From assembly GCA_002298145.1 (NCBI GenBank), contig DBMP01000027.1:23155-87154 (forward strand): 64,000 nucleotides of DNA, in the 5' to 3' direction. How positions within the stretch are numbered: position 1 is the stretch's first letter; the number at the start of each line of letters is the position of its first letter. Below, in pieces: positions 50,609 through 60,704 of this stretch. Position numbers and translations under genes: made by a program. A model generated the notes under the pieces. It saw nothing but the letters and a program-made list of their open reading frames with translations. It was not told where the DNA came from and made no database searches. The DNA comes from Spartobacteria bacterium UBA695. Lineage in GTDB: Bacteria > Verrucomicrobiota > Verrucomicrobiia > Chthoniobacterales > Chthoniobacteraceae.

Positions 50609-52200
50609 ATGACGCTTCGGAAATGGATTTTTGCCGTGATGATCGGCACTCTAGTGGCCGGGGCGGGCTGGGCTTATTGGAACGGAAAAAACGCGGGATT
50701 GCGCCTCCCGGTTCCTGTCGTTGCGGCACCGTTTGCCAGTTCAACCTCGGATAAATTCGAGGGAGGGGGAATGATTTTTGAGGGGACTACACATTCCTTT
50801 CCTGCCGCTCGGCCTTGCTGGTCAACGAAAACGCCGATCCGCTGATCGCCGAAGTGCTCAAGACGCTCCAAGCCCGGCTCAAGCCATCCATTGAGGTCAA
50901 CACGTGTTCCCCGGGCCTGGAAAATCCGTGGTTGCCCGAGGGGCGGCGATTGCCGGACCTGGTGATCCGCGTGAAGCTGCTTGCCCGGACGCGGAGTGAT
51001 CATACCGACTGGTCCACGATATGGGTATCGACGGGGCAGGGTCCGTGGAATTCGCGGCATTCGTATTGGGGGCCGGATTCGCTTCCATTGGCTCAGACCT
51101 TCAGGACGGGGTGGCTAGATCATAAAAGCACGTTTGAGGAGCCGACCCTGGGCGATCACCTTGGTGCTGCTCTGGCGGAAAGCTTGCGCAAGCAAATTGA
51201 GGAGGAGCAAAAGCGACATAGCGTGCTGCCGCTCCTGCCGTCTTCCTTGGAAGGGCCTTTTCACCCCGCGCCGCTGCTGTTGCTGCCGGAGACCGCCTCG
51301 GCCTGCCGGGTTCTCTCCGGGCAGGGCTTGTTTTGCCACAACGAAACCTACTGGCGACTGAACGCCCCGCCTGGTGCGGGGCTCCTTGAGGATTTGCGCG
51401 CCAGGTACGAAGCGGCGGGATGGAGCGCCGAGGCGAGTTCGGAGAGCTATCTGCGGCTGACCCGGAACCGGGAAACCGTGGAATTCTACCCCATCTGGGA
51501 CGAAGAGGTTCTCCCCGACCTACTGGCTGCGCCTCCGTCCAAGTTTGCCGCCCATTACCGGGAGGATTACGACGCGTCCGAGCGCGCGGCGGCAGCGGAG
51601 AGGCTATTTGCCGCCGGTCTGCCGCCCGAGAGCGTGTATCGCTTTGCCGGGCTTTCCTCGGAAGAAGCGCGCCGGGTGTTTTTCGCGAAAATCCGGCCGG
51701 GCCAGTGTTTTGTTCCCGAGGTTTGGCTTGAGGCGAGCAAGTTCCAGGAACCGGAGGCGGCATGGCATTCTCTGAAACGCGCCAAGGCGCTCTTAATCAC
51801 CCGGGAGAAATCGGACGCCTTAAGCCGGGCCATCATCGACGCGGGCGTGAAGCTGCGCCGGAATTTGACGCTTTCAGCGGAGGATTTCCGCGAAACCGGG
51901 TTCGAAGCGCTGCCCACGGAGCCCGGGGAGATTGACCGCGCCGAGGGGAAGCCCGTTCTGGTTTACTGGGAGACCGGGGGCGCGTTTTATTCCGCCTTGA
52001 TTGAGGTGCAAAACGGCGGGCAGATGCTCCATATCGTGTTTGGCGAAGATGGCTATGTTCGGGGATGGTCTCGCGGGACTTTTGCGAAGGACTCCCCATT
52101 TTCTGCCGATCTCAGAAACCAATGCCCTATCCGCCTGAGCGTTTCCAAGCAGCCGGGCGGCTATCGTTATTTCATCAAGCCGTTTACAGGGCCACTTTAG
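50609..52200 (+). pseudogene. Unknown exported protein gene with a likely frameshift
   Basis: The first frame (50609-50845) encodes a signal-anchor (KWIFAVMIGTLVAGAGWAYW) and runs to FEGTTHSF before losing sense. The second frame opens at a stop at 50779 and continues 460 codons to 52200, with no good start (a TTG at 50815). If one G is added to the G4 run at 50782-50785, the join reads MIFEGDYTFLSCRSALLV and gives one protein of about 530 residues. The long frame has no family I know; it contains a Glu/Arg-rich middle and ends RYFIKPFTGPL. The gene is probably one damaged or mis-sequenced gene. Confidence 0.6.
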
Positions 52201-52275
52201 CCCCACATTTTCTCAACCTCCAGGCTGGCGCGCGGGGAGCCGTTGCATTAAGCAATTAAGCCTGAACATTCTCCC

Positions 52276-55200
52276 GTGAACGGCCTCTTCCTCCATACCG
52301 GCAACCGCCTCGAACTCCTCGCGGATGAACTGGCCGGGGTGACGGCCGGGCCGCTCGCCTCGCCGTTTTCGCGCGAGGTCATCCTGGTGCAGAGCCTCGG
52401 GATGAGCCGCTGGCTCTCGCTCCAGCTCGCCGCGAGGCGCGGGGTCTGCATGGCCACCGAGTTCCCGTTCCCGCGCGCTTTTTTGGACGAAACGCTGCGC
52501 CGGTTCGTGCCCGAGATGGCCGCGAGCGATGCCTTCGCGCCGGACGCCATGGCGTGGAACATTTACGAGCTGCTCCCGGGGCTCCTTTCGCGACCGGAGT
52601 TCGCCCCCGTGCGGGGCTACGTGGCCGACGGCGACGCGCTCAAACGCTTCCAGCTTTCCGAACGCCTCGCCGGGGTGTTCGACCAATACCTCGTCTATCG
52701 CCCCGAATTGCTGCTCGAATGGGAGGCCGGGACCGCGCCCGAGGGCGACCTCTTTGCCCCGGCGGGCGACGCCGCGTGGCAGGCCGCGCTCTGGCGTGAG
52801 CTTAACCGCGCGCGCGCGCTGCACTTCGGCGCGGTGCTGGAGCGGCTCCGCCGGGGGCGCGTGGAGCCGGGCGCGGAATTTCCCGAGCGCGTTTCGATCT
52901 TCGGCATCGCCTCGTTGCCGCCCGCCCAGGTCGAGGTCTTTTTCTGGCTTGCGGCCCACTGCCCGGTGCATCTTTTCCTGCTCGCCCCGTCGAGCGAATA
53001 CCACGGCGACGACCTCACGCCCCGCCAGCGTGCGCGCCTCGGGCTGGTCGAAGAACCGGGCGAGGGCCACCCGCTCCTGACCTCGCTCGGGCGGCTCAAC
53101 GCGCAGTTCACCAACGTCCTCCTGGAGGCCGACGAGCGCGCCGGTCACCGCCTGGAATACCGCCCCGAGCGTTTCGAGGAACCGCCGGGCGACTCCGTGC
53201 TCCACCATCTCCAGCGCGATATCCTCCACGCCCAAGCCCGTGGGGAACCCGTGGGCGAACCGCCGCTGGAGGCCGCCCCGGACGACCATTCGGTGGAAAT
53301 CCACGTCTGCCATTCGCCCATGCGCGAGGTGGAGGCGCTCTACGACCGGCTTCTCGACCTCCTGGCCGCCGACCCGACGCTGCGCCCACGCGACATCCTC
53401 GTCATGACGCCCGATATCGAGAGCTACGCGCCCTTGATCCATGCCGTCTTTGGCGGCCCGGAGAATCCCGCCTGGCGCATCCCCTACAGCATCGCCGACC
53501 GCCAGCCGCGCAACGAAAGCCCGGCCATCCGGTTCTTCCTGGCGCTGCTGGGTGCGGTCGGGACACGCTTTACCGCGCCGGAGGGCTTCGCGCTGTTGCA
53601 GAGCCCCGTGATGCGCGCCCGCTATGGCTTTGACGACGCGGAGCTAGCCCGCCTGCGCCAGTGGATTGCCGAATCGGGCATCCGCTGGGGCATTGATGCC
53701 GACGAACGCTCCGAGCTGGGCCTGCCCGCCACGCCCGAGGCCACCTGGCGGCGCGGCCTGGAGCGTCTCATTCTCGGCTACGCCATGCCGGGCGACCGCC
53801 GCACGCTTTTCGAGGGCATCCTTCCCGAGGAGGACGTGGAGAGTTCCGATGCCGGGCTGCTCGGGCGCTTTGTTTCGGCCATGGAGGATCTTTTCCGGAC
53901 CTTCTCCGAGCTCGCCCGCGCGCGCCCGCTGCCCGAGTGGTGCGAGGTGCTCGACGGCGTCATCGGGCGCTTCTTCACGGGCCTGCCCGACGAGGCGCAG
54001 ATCGACGACGTGCGCGCCCTGCGCGAAGCCGTGGCGCGGCTGCGGGAAATCGCGGGAGCGGTTTCCGGCCTGGTGGAGTTCGCCGTCATTCGCGAGCACC
54101 TGGGCGGGCAGATGGAGCAGGCCGCGCAGCGGGGGGGCTTCCTCGCGGGCGGCGTCACCTTCTGCGCGCTCAAGCCGATGCGGAGCATCCCGGCCCGCGT
54201 CGTCTGGCTCATGGGCATGGACGAATCCGCCTTTCCCCGGCGCAACCAGCCCTTCCCCTTTGACCTGATCGGCGCGCATCCCCGCCCCGGCGATCGCTCC
54301 CCGCGCGACGACGACCGTTACCTTTTCCTCGAAGCCATCTTGAGCGCCCGCGACCGTCTGCGCGTGAGCTACGTCGGGCGCTCGCTGGTGAGCCGCGACG
54401 AATTTCCGCCGTCGGTGATGGTGAGCGAATTCCTCGACGCGCTGGAGGCCGGGTTCCGCTTCCCCGGCGGGTGCAATGCCCGGCAGGCGCTTAGCTTCGA
54501 GCACCGGCTCCACTGCTTCAGCGCGGATTATTTCCAGCCCGGCGGGCGGCTCTTTAGCTACTCGGCGGCCAACGCTGCCGCCGCCTCGGCTCGGCCCGCG
54601 CCCGCTGCGCCGTTCTTCACCCGCCCGCTGCCGGAGCCGGACGCCGAGTGGCGCACCGTGGCGCTGGCCGACTTGATCCGCTTTTTCCACAACCCGGCGG
54701 CCTACCTGCTCAAGCGGCGCCTCGGCGTGGCGCTCGACCTGCCGGACGAGCCGCTGGAGGAATCCGAGCCGGTGACGCCCGACGCCCTCGGGCTCTACAC
54801 CGTGGCCAACGAGATTTTCGAAGCCCGCTTCGCCGCCGAGCCGCCTCCGGGCGAAGCCGCGCTGGCCGCCCGGGCGCTGCTCCCCGTCGGGAGCGTTGGT
54901 GCTCAATATTACCAGGACCGCGACCGCGCGGCGCGCGAACTGCGGGAACGCCTGCTGCCGTTGTTGCCCGGTGCGCGCCGGGATGATCCTATCACCCTGG
55001 ATCTGCGCATTGGCGAATTCACGCTTACAGGGCGGCTGGAGTCGGTCTACGGCGGCACGCTCGCGTTTTTCCGCCCCGCGAAGCTCAAGGCCCGGGACTG
55101 GCTGCGCGCGTGGATCTCGCACCTCGCCTGGTGTGCCGCCGCCGGACGGCCCGCGCCGACCGTGCTTGCCGGGGATGACGAGGCCATCCGTTTCGCAGCC

Positions 55201-55491
55201 GCTCCGGAGGGGGCGCTTGCGGGGTTGCTGGAGCTTTACTGGCGAGGGCTCTCCGCACCGTTGCCATTTTTTCCCAAGGCGTCCATCGAGTTCGCCAAGC
55301 CGCCGGGAAGCCGTTCCACCCGCACGCCGCTGGAGCGCGCCACGGCCGTCTGGCTCGGGAATATGCGCGAGGCGGGCGAGGCCGAGGACCCCGCCGTGCG
55401 GCTCTGTTACGGAGACGCCAATCCGCTGGGCGAGGAATTTGAAACCGTAGCCCGTGCCGTCTGCGGGCCGATGCTGGAGGCCGTCCAATGA
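52276..55491 (+). CDS. recC: Exodeoxyribonuclease V subunit gamma
   Basis: RecC is the Chi-reading scaffold of the RecBCD helicase-nuclease. The 1071-residue protein starts at GTG with LFLHTGNRLELLADELAG, then ILVQSLGMSRWLSLQLA and VCMATEFPFPRAFLDE as in the family. It continues with FGIASLPPAQVEVFFWLA, VEIHVCHSPMREVEALYDR and the ADRQPRNESPAIRFFLALL block. The C-terminal half contains a dead nuclease fold (LDLRIGEFTLTGRLESVYGG). It is translationally coupled to recB (ATGA). Confidence 0.94.
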   Translation: MNGLFLHTGNRLELLADELAGVTAGPLASPFSREVILVQSLGMSRWLSLQLAARRGVCMATEFPFPRAFLDETLRRFVPEMAASDAFAPDAMAWNIYELLPGLLSRPEFAPVRGYVADGDALKRFQLSERLAGVFDQYLVYRPELLLEWEAGTAPEGDLFAPAGDAAWQAALWRELNRARALHFGAVLERLRRGRVEPGAEFPERVSIFGIASLPPAQVEVFFWLAAHCPVHLFLLAPSSEYHGDDLTPRQRARLGLVEEPGEGHPLLTSLGRLNAQFTNVLLEADERAGHRLEYRPERFEEPPGDSVLHHLQRDILHAQARGEPVGEPPLEAAPDDHSVEIHVCHSPMREVEALYDRLLDLLAADPTLRPRDILVMTPDIESYAPLIHAVFGGPENPAWRIPYSIADRQPRNESPAIRFFLALLGAVGTRFTAPEGFALLQSPVMRARYGFDDAELARLRQWIAESGIRWGIDADERSELGLPATPEATWRRGLERLILGYAMPGDRRTLFEGILPEEDVESSDAGLLGRFVSAMEDLFRTFSELARARPLPEWCEVLDGVIGRFFTGLPDEAQIDDVRALREAVARLREIAGAVSGLVEFAVIREHLGGQMEQAAQRGGFLAGGVTFCALKPMRSIPARVVWLMGMDESAFPRRNQPFPFDLIGAHPRPGDRSPRDDDRYLFLEAILSARDRLRVSYVGRSLVSRDEFPPSVMVSEFLDALEAGFRFPGGCNARQALSFEHRLHCFSADYFQPGGRLFSYSAANAAAASARPAPAAPFFTRPLPEPDAEWRTVALADLIRFFHNPAAYLLKRRLGVALDLPDEPLEESEPVTPDALGLYTVANEIFEARFAAEPPPGEAALAARALLPVGSVGAQYYQDRDRAARELRERLLPLLPGARRDDPITLDLRIGEFTLTGRLESVYGGTLAFFRPAKLKARDWLRAWISHLAWCAAAGRPAPTVLAGDDEAIRFAAAPEGALAGLLELYWRGLSAPLPFFPKASIEFAKPPGSRSTRTPLERATAVWLGNMREAGEAEDPAVRLCYGDANPLGEEFETVARAVCGPMLEAVQ

Positions 55492-58400
55492 CGCAGCCCA
55501 TTCCGTTTACCCCATTTGATGCCGTCACGTTCCCGCTCGAAGCGGGGACCACCCTTATCGAAGCCAGCGCGGGCACGGGCAAGACGTACTCGATCGCCGC
55601 GCTCTACCTGCGCCTTGTGCTGGAGGAGGCGCTCCCCGTGCAGGCGATCCTGGCCGTCACCTACACCACGGCGGCCACCAAGGAACTGCGCGAGCGCATC
55701 CGCTCCCGGCTCCACGCCGCGTGGGTGGACCTCCGGCGGGGCGCTTCCGAAGACGCCATCGTGGCCAAGTACCTCGCCGCGCACGCCGATCCGAAGCCGG
55801 GCGAACGGTTGCTCAACCTCGCCGTGCAGTCGTTCGATGACGCGCGAATTTTCACCATCCACGGATTTTGCCAGCGCGTCTTGCAGGAGAGGGCGTTTGA
55901 GAGCGGCGCGCGCTACGGCGCGGAGCTGACACCCGATGCGCGCCCATTGCTGGAGGAGGTTGCCGCCGATTTTTGGCGCATCCGTTTCCACGAAGCCCCG
56001 GCGCTCGTGGCCGCGCTGGCCGTGGCGCGCGGCGAGTCGCCCGAAGCGTGGGTGGAGCTGCTGGAGCAGACGCGTAACCATCCCGATCTCGTGCTGCGCC
56101 CCAGCCCCGAGGCGTGCGTGGCCTCCGTGCTTGCGGAGCAGCTGGGCGAAACCTTCGAAGCGCTGCGGCAGGCATGGCTGAGCGAAGGCTCCTGCCTCGA
56201 AGCCGTGCTGCAAGCCGACAAAACCCTCCGCCCCGCCGAACTCAAGCGCCGGATCGCCGCGCTGCCAGTGCTGGCGCGGCTTGGCGCGGAGCCCGATGGC
56301 GAACTTATCGCTGCGCTGGGAGATTTCACGAGCACCGCGATCGCCGCCGCCGCCGGGAAAAACAAGACACCCCTTTCGCACCCCTTCTTTGCTCGTTGCG
56401 ACGCGCTTTTTGCGCTGGCCGACGCATTCTTTAACCAGCTCACGCACGAGGCGCTGGCCTACGCCGCCGAGGAGATCCCCGCGCGCAAGCTTCGCCGGGG
56501 CATCCTCACCTACGACGACCTGCTCACCCAGGTCCACGCCGCGCTGACGGGCCCGCGTGGGGCGGCACTCGCCCGGGCGGTCGGGGGCGGCTACCAGGCC
56601 GCGCTCATCGACGAATTCCAAGACACCGACCCGCTGCAATACGCGATCTTCGAGCGTTTTTTCGGCGGCGGCGCGCACCGGCTCTTTTTCATCGGCGACC
56701 CGAAGCAGGCCATCTACGGCTTCCGGGGCGCGGATATCTTTACGTATCTCAAGGCGGCCCGGGCCGCGCGGCGGCGCGCCACACTTGCGGTCAACTGGCG
56801 CTCGGACGAGGCTCTCCTTGCCGGGTTTAATGCGCTCTTTGCCCGGCGTGAGGACGGCGCGCCCTTTGTGGTGGAACAAATCCAGTATTATCCGGTACAT
56901 TCCAATAAACCGGAGATTCCGCCTGGGACGCCGCCCGCCCTGGAGGTGCGCTACCTGCCGAGCGATGCGGAAAAAGGCTTTGCACAGGAGGCGGCCATGC
57001 ACGCGCTGGCGGCTGCTGCTGCAAGGGATGTGGCGCAGCTGCATGTTAGCGGGGGAGGGGAGTGGCAATGGGGCGACCTGGCCATCCTCGTGCGCACCCA
57101 CCGGCAGGCGGAGGCCGTCTACGAGGCGTTGGCCCGGCGTGGGTTGCGCGGCGTCATGCACACCGAGGCAAGCGTCTTCCAGTCGCCCGAGGCGGCGGAG
57201 ATGCGCTTGCTTTTGGAAGCGGCGCTGGAGCCCGGGTTGCGCGCGCGGCTTCACGCGGCTCTGGTCACGCCGTTCGGCGGCCTGAATGGCAATGAACTCG
57301 CGGAGCTTTCGCCCGAGGATCACCAGCGCTGGGTGGAGCGGTTCGCCGGGCTGGGCACGCTTTGGCGCGACGCCGGGTTCGCCGTGATGTTCCGCCGTTT
57401 GCTGGCCGGGGGCGATCTCTACCGGCGCGTCATGGAGGCGGCGCGGGGCGAGCGGCGGCTGACGAATTACCTGCACCTCGCCGAGTTGCTGCACGACGTT
57501 GAGACGGCGGGCGGCTTCACGCCCGAGGCGCTGGTGGATTGGCTGGCACAGCAGCGTGTGAACCCTCGCGAGGCCGCCGAAGCGGCTCAGCTCCGGTTGG
57601 AGAGCGACGGCGACGCCGTGCAGATCGTCACCGTTCACCAAAGCAAAGGGCTGGAATATCCAGTCGTACTCTGTCCGTTTCTCTGGTGTCCGGCTGACAC
57701 ACCCCGGCGCAAGCGGGTGCAATTTCACGACGCCGAGGGGCGGCTCACCTTCGACCTCCGCGGCAAGGATGGGGCTGATCCGGAGGATATCGAGGCCCAC
57801 GGTCGCGAGGCGCTGGCTGAGGAGGTGCGGCTGCTTTACGTGGCCGTCACAAGGGCTGAGCATCGCTGCATAATTTACACGGGTGACATCCAGCAGCCGG
57901 GTGTTTCGGCGCTGGGGCACGTGCTGGGCGACGGGATTCGGGAAGGCGCGCGGGCCCTGGCTGCGAGCTGCCCGGAACACGTTGCGCTGACGATGATCGA
58001 ACCGGAAGAGGGGCCGCATATTTCACCATTCGGTGCGCCGGAGGAAAAGCCTGTTTGCGCGGCGCGAGTATTTCCGGGTATGATCCGAACGCCCGCGTTT
58101 CTGACCAGCTTTACGGGGCTCACGGCGGGCACCGGTGGGGAGTTGCCCGAACGCGATGCGCTTCCGGCCGCGCTTCCGGCGGCAGGTGACGAAGCCGAGC
58201 CGGTCGCGGGGATTTTCCAATTTGAGAAAGGCGCGCGCGCCGGGGAGTTCCTACACGACGTGCTGGAGAATCTCGATTTTCGCCACCCGGAGCAGATCGC
58301 GCCGCTGGTGGAGGCGCGCCTTGGGGCTTACGGGCTCAAGGGATCGCCACACTCCGGGGCGGTCGTGCAGAAATTGACGGAGCTGCTCGAAGTGGAGCTG

Positions 58401-58925
58401 GCCCCGGGCCTGACGCTTTCGCGCATTGGCCTAGACGACCGGCTTACGGAGGCCGAGTTCTCCGCGCGGTTGCCGTCGCTCAAGCCCGAGGACCTGCGCG
58501 CGGTGTTCGCGGATTTCGCCTCGCCGGTGATTGATCCCGCGGCGCTTGGGGCGCTCCGGTTTACGCCGGTGGAGGGGTTTTTGCGCGGGTTCGTTGATTT
58601 GTTTTTCCGGCACGAGGGGCGCTACTATATTGCCGACTGGAAATCGAACTGGCTTGGCGAGCGACCCTCGGACTACGACGCCCCGGGCGTGGAGGCCGCC
58701 ATGCGCGCCCATCATTATGCGTTGCAGGCGCATCTTTACGTGCTCGCTGCCGACCGCTTTTTGAGCGCGCGGCTGCCCGGGTATGATTACGAGCGGGATT
58801 TCGGCGGGGTGTTCTATGTGTTCCTGCGCGGGGTCGAGCGCGGCAATCCGGAACGCGGCATTTGCCGGATGCGCCCGCCGCTGGCGCTGGTTGAAAAACT
58901 GCGGAGGCTTTCCCAAACGCGATGA
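55488..58925 (+). CDS. recB: Exodeoxyribonuclease V subunit beta (helicase-nuclease)
   Basis: RecB is the 3'-5' helicase and sole nuclease of RecBCD. The 1145-residue protein has Walker A IEASAGTGKTYSI (residues 24-36), motif Ia with LAVTYTTAATKELRERI, motif II IDEFQDTDPLQY, motif III FIGDPKQAIYGFRGAD, and motif V TVHQSKGLEYPVV. The C-terminal nuclease has GFLRGFVDLFFRHEGRYYIA followed by DWKSNWLG near residues 1034-1056, with the DxK active site. Both overlaps (recC, recD) are four-base ATGA. Confidence 0.96.
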   Translation: MTQPIPFTPFDAVTFPLEAGTTLIEASAGTGKTYSIAALYLRLVLEEALPVQAILAVTYTTAATKELRERIRSRLHAAWVDLRRGASEDAIVAKYLAAHADPKPGERLLNLAVQSFDDARIFTIHGFCQRVLQERAFESGARYGAELTPDARPLLEEVAADFWRIRFHEAPALVAALAVARGESPEAWVELLEQTRNHPDLVLRPSPEACVASVLAEQLGETFEALRQAWLSEGSCLEAVLQADKTLRPAELKRRIAALPVLARLGAEPDGELIAALGDFTSTAIAAAAGKNKTPLSHPFFARCDALFALADAFFNQLTHEALAYAAEEIPARKLRRGILTYDDLLTQVHAALTGPRGAALARAVGGGYQAALIDEFQDTDPLQYAIFERFFGGGAHRLFFIGDPKQAIYGFRGADIFTYLKAARAARRRATLAVNWRSDEALLAGFNALFARREDGAPFVVEQIQYYPVHSNKPEIPPGTPPALEVRYLPSDAEKGFAQEAAMHALAAAAARDVAQLHVSGGGEWQWGDLAILVRTHRQAEAVYEALARRGLRGVMHTEASVFQSPEAAEMRLLLEAALEPGLRARLHAALVTPFGGLNGNELAELSPEDHQRWVERFAGLGTLWRDAGFAVMFRRLLAGGDLYRRVMEAARGERRLTNYLHLAELLHDVETAGGFTPEALVDWLAQQRVNPREAAEAAQLRLESDGDAVQIVTVHQSKGLEYPVVLCPFLWCPADTPRRKRVQFHDAEGRLTFDLRGKDGADPEDIEAHGREALAEEVRLLYVAVTRAEHRCIIYTGDIQQPGVSALGHVLGDGIREGARALAASCPEHVALTMIEPEEGPHISPFGAPEEKPVCAARVFPGMIRTPAFLTSFTGLTAGTGGELPERDALPAALPAAGDEAEPVAGIFQFEKGARAGEFLHDVLENLDFRHPEQIAPLVEARLGAYGLKGSPHSGAVVQKLTELLEVELAPGLTLSRIGLDDRLTEAEFSARLPSLKPEDLRAVFADFASPVIDPAALGALRFTPVEGFLRGFVDLFFRHEGRYYIADWKSNWLGERPSDYDAPGVEAAMRAHHYALQAHLYVLAADRFLSARLPGYDYERDFGGVFYVFLRGVERGNPERGICRMRPPLALVEKLRRLSQTR

Positions 58926-60640
58926 ATCAAAAATCTCACACGAAGGCGCGAAGGCACGAAGGCGCGAAGGGCGGGGAACGGTCGCTCGCGGATTTCGCTG
59001 ATCTCGATTTGCATTTCGGGCGCTTTATGGCACGCTTTGGGGGCGGGGAGCGCGTGGCGTTGGCGGCAGCGCATTTGAGCCGCGCCGTCTCGCGGGGAGA
59101 CATCTGCCTGGATCTAAAAGAAGCCCCGGCGGGAGAAACTGCGTGGCCGTCGTTGGACGAGTGGCGGGAGGTGCTTGGCTGCTCGCGGGCGGTGGCCGCA
59201 GCGGATTCGGACGCGATGACGCCGCTGGTGCTCGATGGCGCGGGGCGGCTTTATTTGCGCCGATTTTTCATCCAGGAGGCGGCGCTTGCCGAGGCGCTGC
59301 TTGATCGCGCGACGGAAGCGGTTCCGGCGGCGGTGGCCGAGGGACAGGAAGCGGCGGCGGAACTCGCGGTGAGCAGCCGTTTGTCCATCCTCTGCGGCGG
59401 CCCCGGCACCGGTAAGACAACGACAGTTGTGAAGATTCTACTTCGCCTCACGCCGCCGGGATCGCCCGCGCCGAGGCTCGCCCTGGCGGCTCCCACCGGC
59501 AAGGCGGCGGCGCGGCTTGAGGAGGCCGTGCGTGAAGGACTCGCTCGCGCGGAGCGGCCCGATTTGCTGGCCGCGCTGCCCCGGGCTACCACGCTGCACC
59601 GATTACTGGGTGTTACCGGAGGCCCCGGCTTCCGGCACAATGCGCGTAACCCGCTTGCGCTCGATTTCCTGGTCGTGGACGAAGCCTCTATGGTCCCGCT
59701 GCCGCTCATGGCTAGCCTCTTCGATGCCCTTCCGTCCTCGGCCCGCGTGCTGCTGTTGGGCGACCGCGACCAGCTTGCCTCGGTCGATCCGGGCAGCGTC
59801 CTGGCCGATATTGTCGACGCCGCCTCGCGGCCCGGTGCGCCGCTCCGGGGTTCGCTCGCCGTGTTGCAAAAGAATTTCCGCTTCGGCAACGACCACGCTA
59901 TTTACCGCCTCGCCCAGGCCGTGCGCGAGGGGCGGGGAGCCGACGCGGCGGGCCTACTTGCCACTCCGGGCAATGGGCTGGGGCACCGTGCGACACCGAG
60001 CCCTGCGCATCTCAATGAAGCCCTGCGCGCGGCGGCAGTCGATGGCTACGGCCCGGTGCTGCGGGAGCGCGACCCGGCGCTGGCGCTCGAAGCGCTGGGG
60101 CGGTTCCGGATTCTCTGCGCCGTGCGGCAGGGGCCTTGGGGCGTGGAGGAGATCAACCGGCGAGTGGCAGCGCTCCTCTGCGAAGCGGGGTTATTGAGAG
60201 GCGAGGGGCCGCTGTTCGCTGGGATGCCGCTCCTCATCACCCGCAACGACCCGCAACTGGGCCTGTTCAATGGCGACATCGGCCTGCTCCTGCCCGATCC
60301 CGCCGCGACGGAGGGCTCCGAGCGTTCCCTGCTGGCCTGGTTCCCCGGCGACGGCGAGGCGGCCGTCCTGCGGCGCTTCACCCCGGCTCAGCTTCCCGCC
60401 TTCGAGCCCGCTTTTGCCATGACGGTCCATAAAAGCCAGGGGTCGGAGTTCGACCGCGTGCTTTTTATCCTGCCGGAGCGGGAATCGCCCGTCGTCACCC
60501 GCGAGCTGATCTATACCGGCGTTACCCGCGCCCGCTCGCACGTCGAGCTTTGGACCGACCCGGCGCTCTTTGCCCAGGGCGTTTCGCGGCGGATCGAGCG
60601 CGCCTCCGGGTTGCGCGAGCGGCTCGCCGGGCGGGGGTAG
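58922..60640 (+). CDS. recD: Exodeoxyribonuclease V subunit alpha (helicase)
   Basis: RecD is the 5'-3' helicase of RecBCD. The 572-residue protein has Walker A CGGPGTGKTTTVVKILL (residues about 157-173), PTGKAAARLEEAVREGL, motif II FLVVDEASMVPLPLM, LLGDRDQLASVDPGSVLAD, AMTVHKSQGSEFDRVLFI and the end YTGVTRARSHVEL. The first 20 residues (HTKARRHEGAKGGE) are encoded by an 8-bp tandem repeat (58941-58970); family similarity starts near ADLDLHFGRFMARFGGG. No other start fits between the two, and the ATGA overlap with recB supports the first ATG. Confidence 0.95.
   Translation: MNQKSHTKARRHEGAKGGERSLADFADLDLHFGRFMARFGGGERVALAAAHLSRAVSRGDICLDLKEAPAGETAWPSLDEWREVLGCSRAVAAADSDAMTPLVLDGAGRLYLRRFFIQEAALAEALLDRATEAVPAAVAEGQEAAAELAVSSRLSILCGGPGTGKTTTVVKILLRLTPPGSPAPRLALAAPTGKAAARLEEAVREGLARAERPDLLAALPRATTLHRLLGVTGGPGFRHNARNPLALDFLVVDEASMVPLPLMASLFDALPSSARVLLLGDRDQLASVDPGSVLADIVDAASRPGAPLRGSLAVLQKNFRFGNDHAIYRLAQAVREGRGADAAGLLATPGNGLGHRATPSPAHLNEALRAAAVDGYGPVLRERDPALALEALGRFRILCAVRQGPWGVEEINRRVAALLCEAGLLRGEGPLFAGMPLLITRNDPQLGLFNGDIGLLLPDPAATEGSERSLLAWFPGDGEAAVLRRFTPAQLPAFEPAFAMTVHKSQGSEFDRVLFILPERESPVVTRELIYTGVTRARSHVELWTDPALFAQGVSRRIERASGLRERLAGRG
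58941..58970 (+). repeat. 8-bp tandem repeat inside recD
   Basis: Nearly four copies of CGAAGGCG (one with a final A) form the sequence CGAAGGCGCGAAGGCACGAA and on. It encodes residues 7-16 of RecD. It is of the same type as the 'GCGCAAAGG' family but with a different unit. Confidence 0.7.
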
Positions 60641-60704
60641 GCAGGTTTTGCCGCCGCCGGATTTTTCAGATTGATTTGAGAAACCGCCGCTCTAACCTGC
60701 TCGG

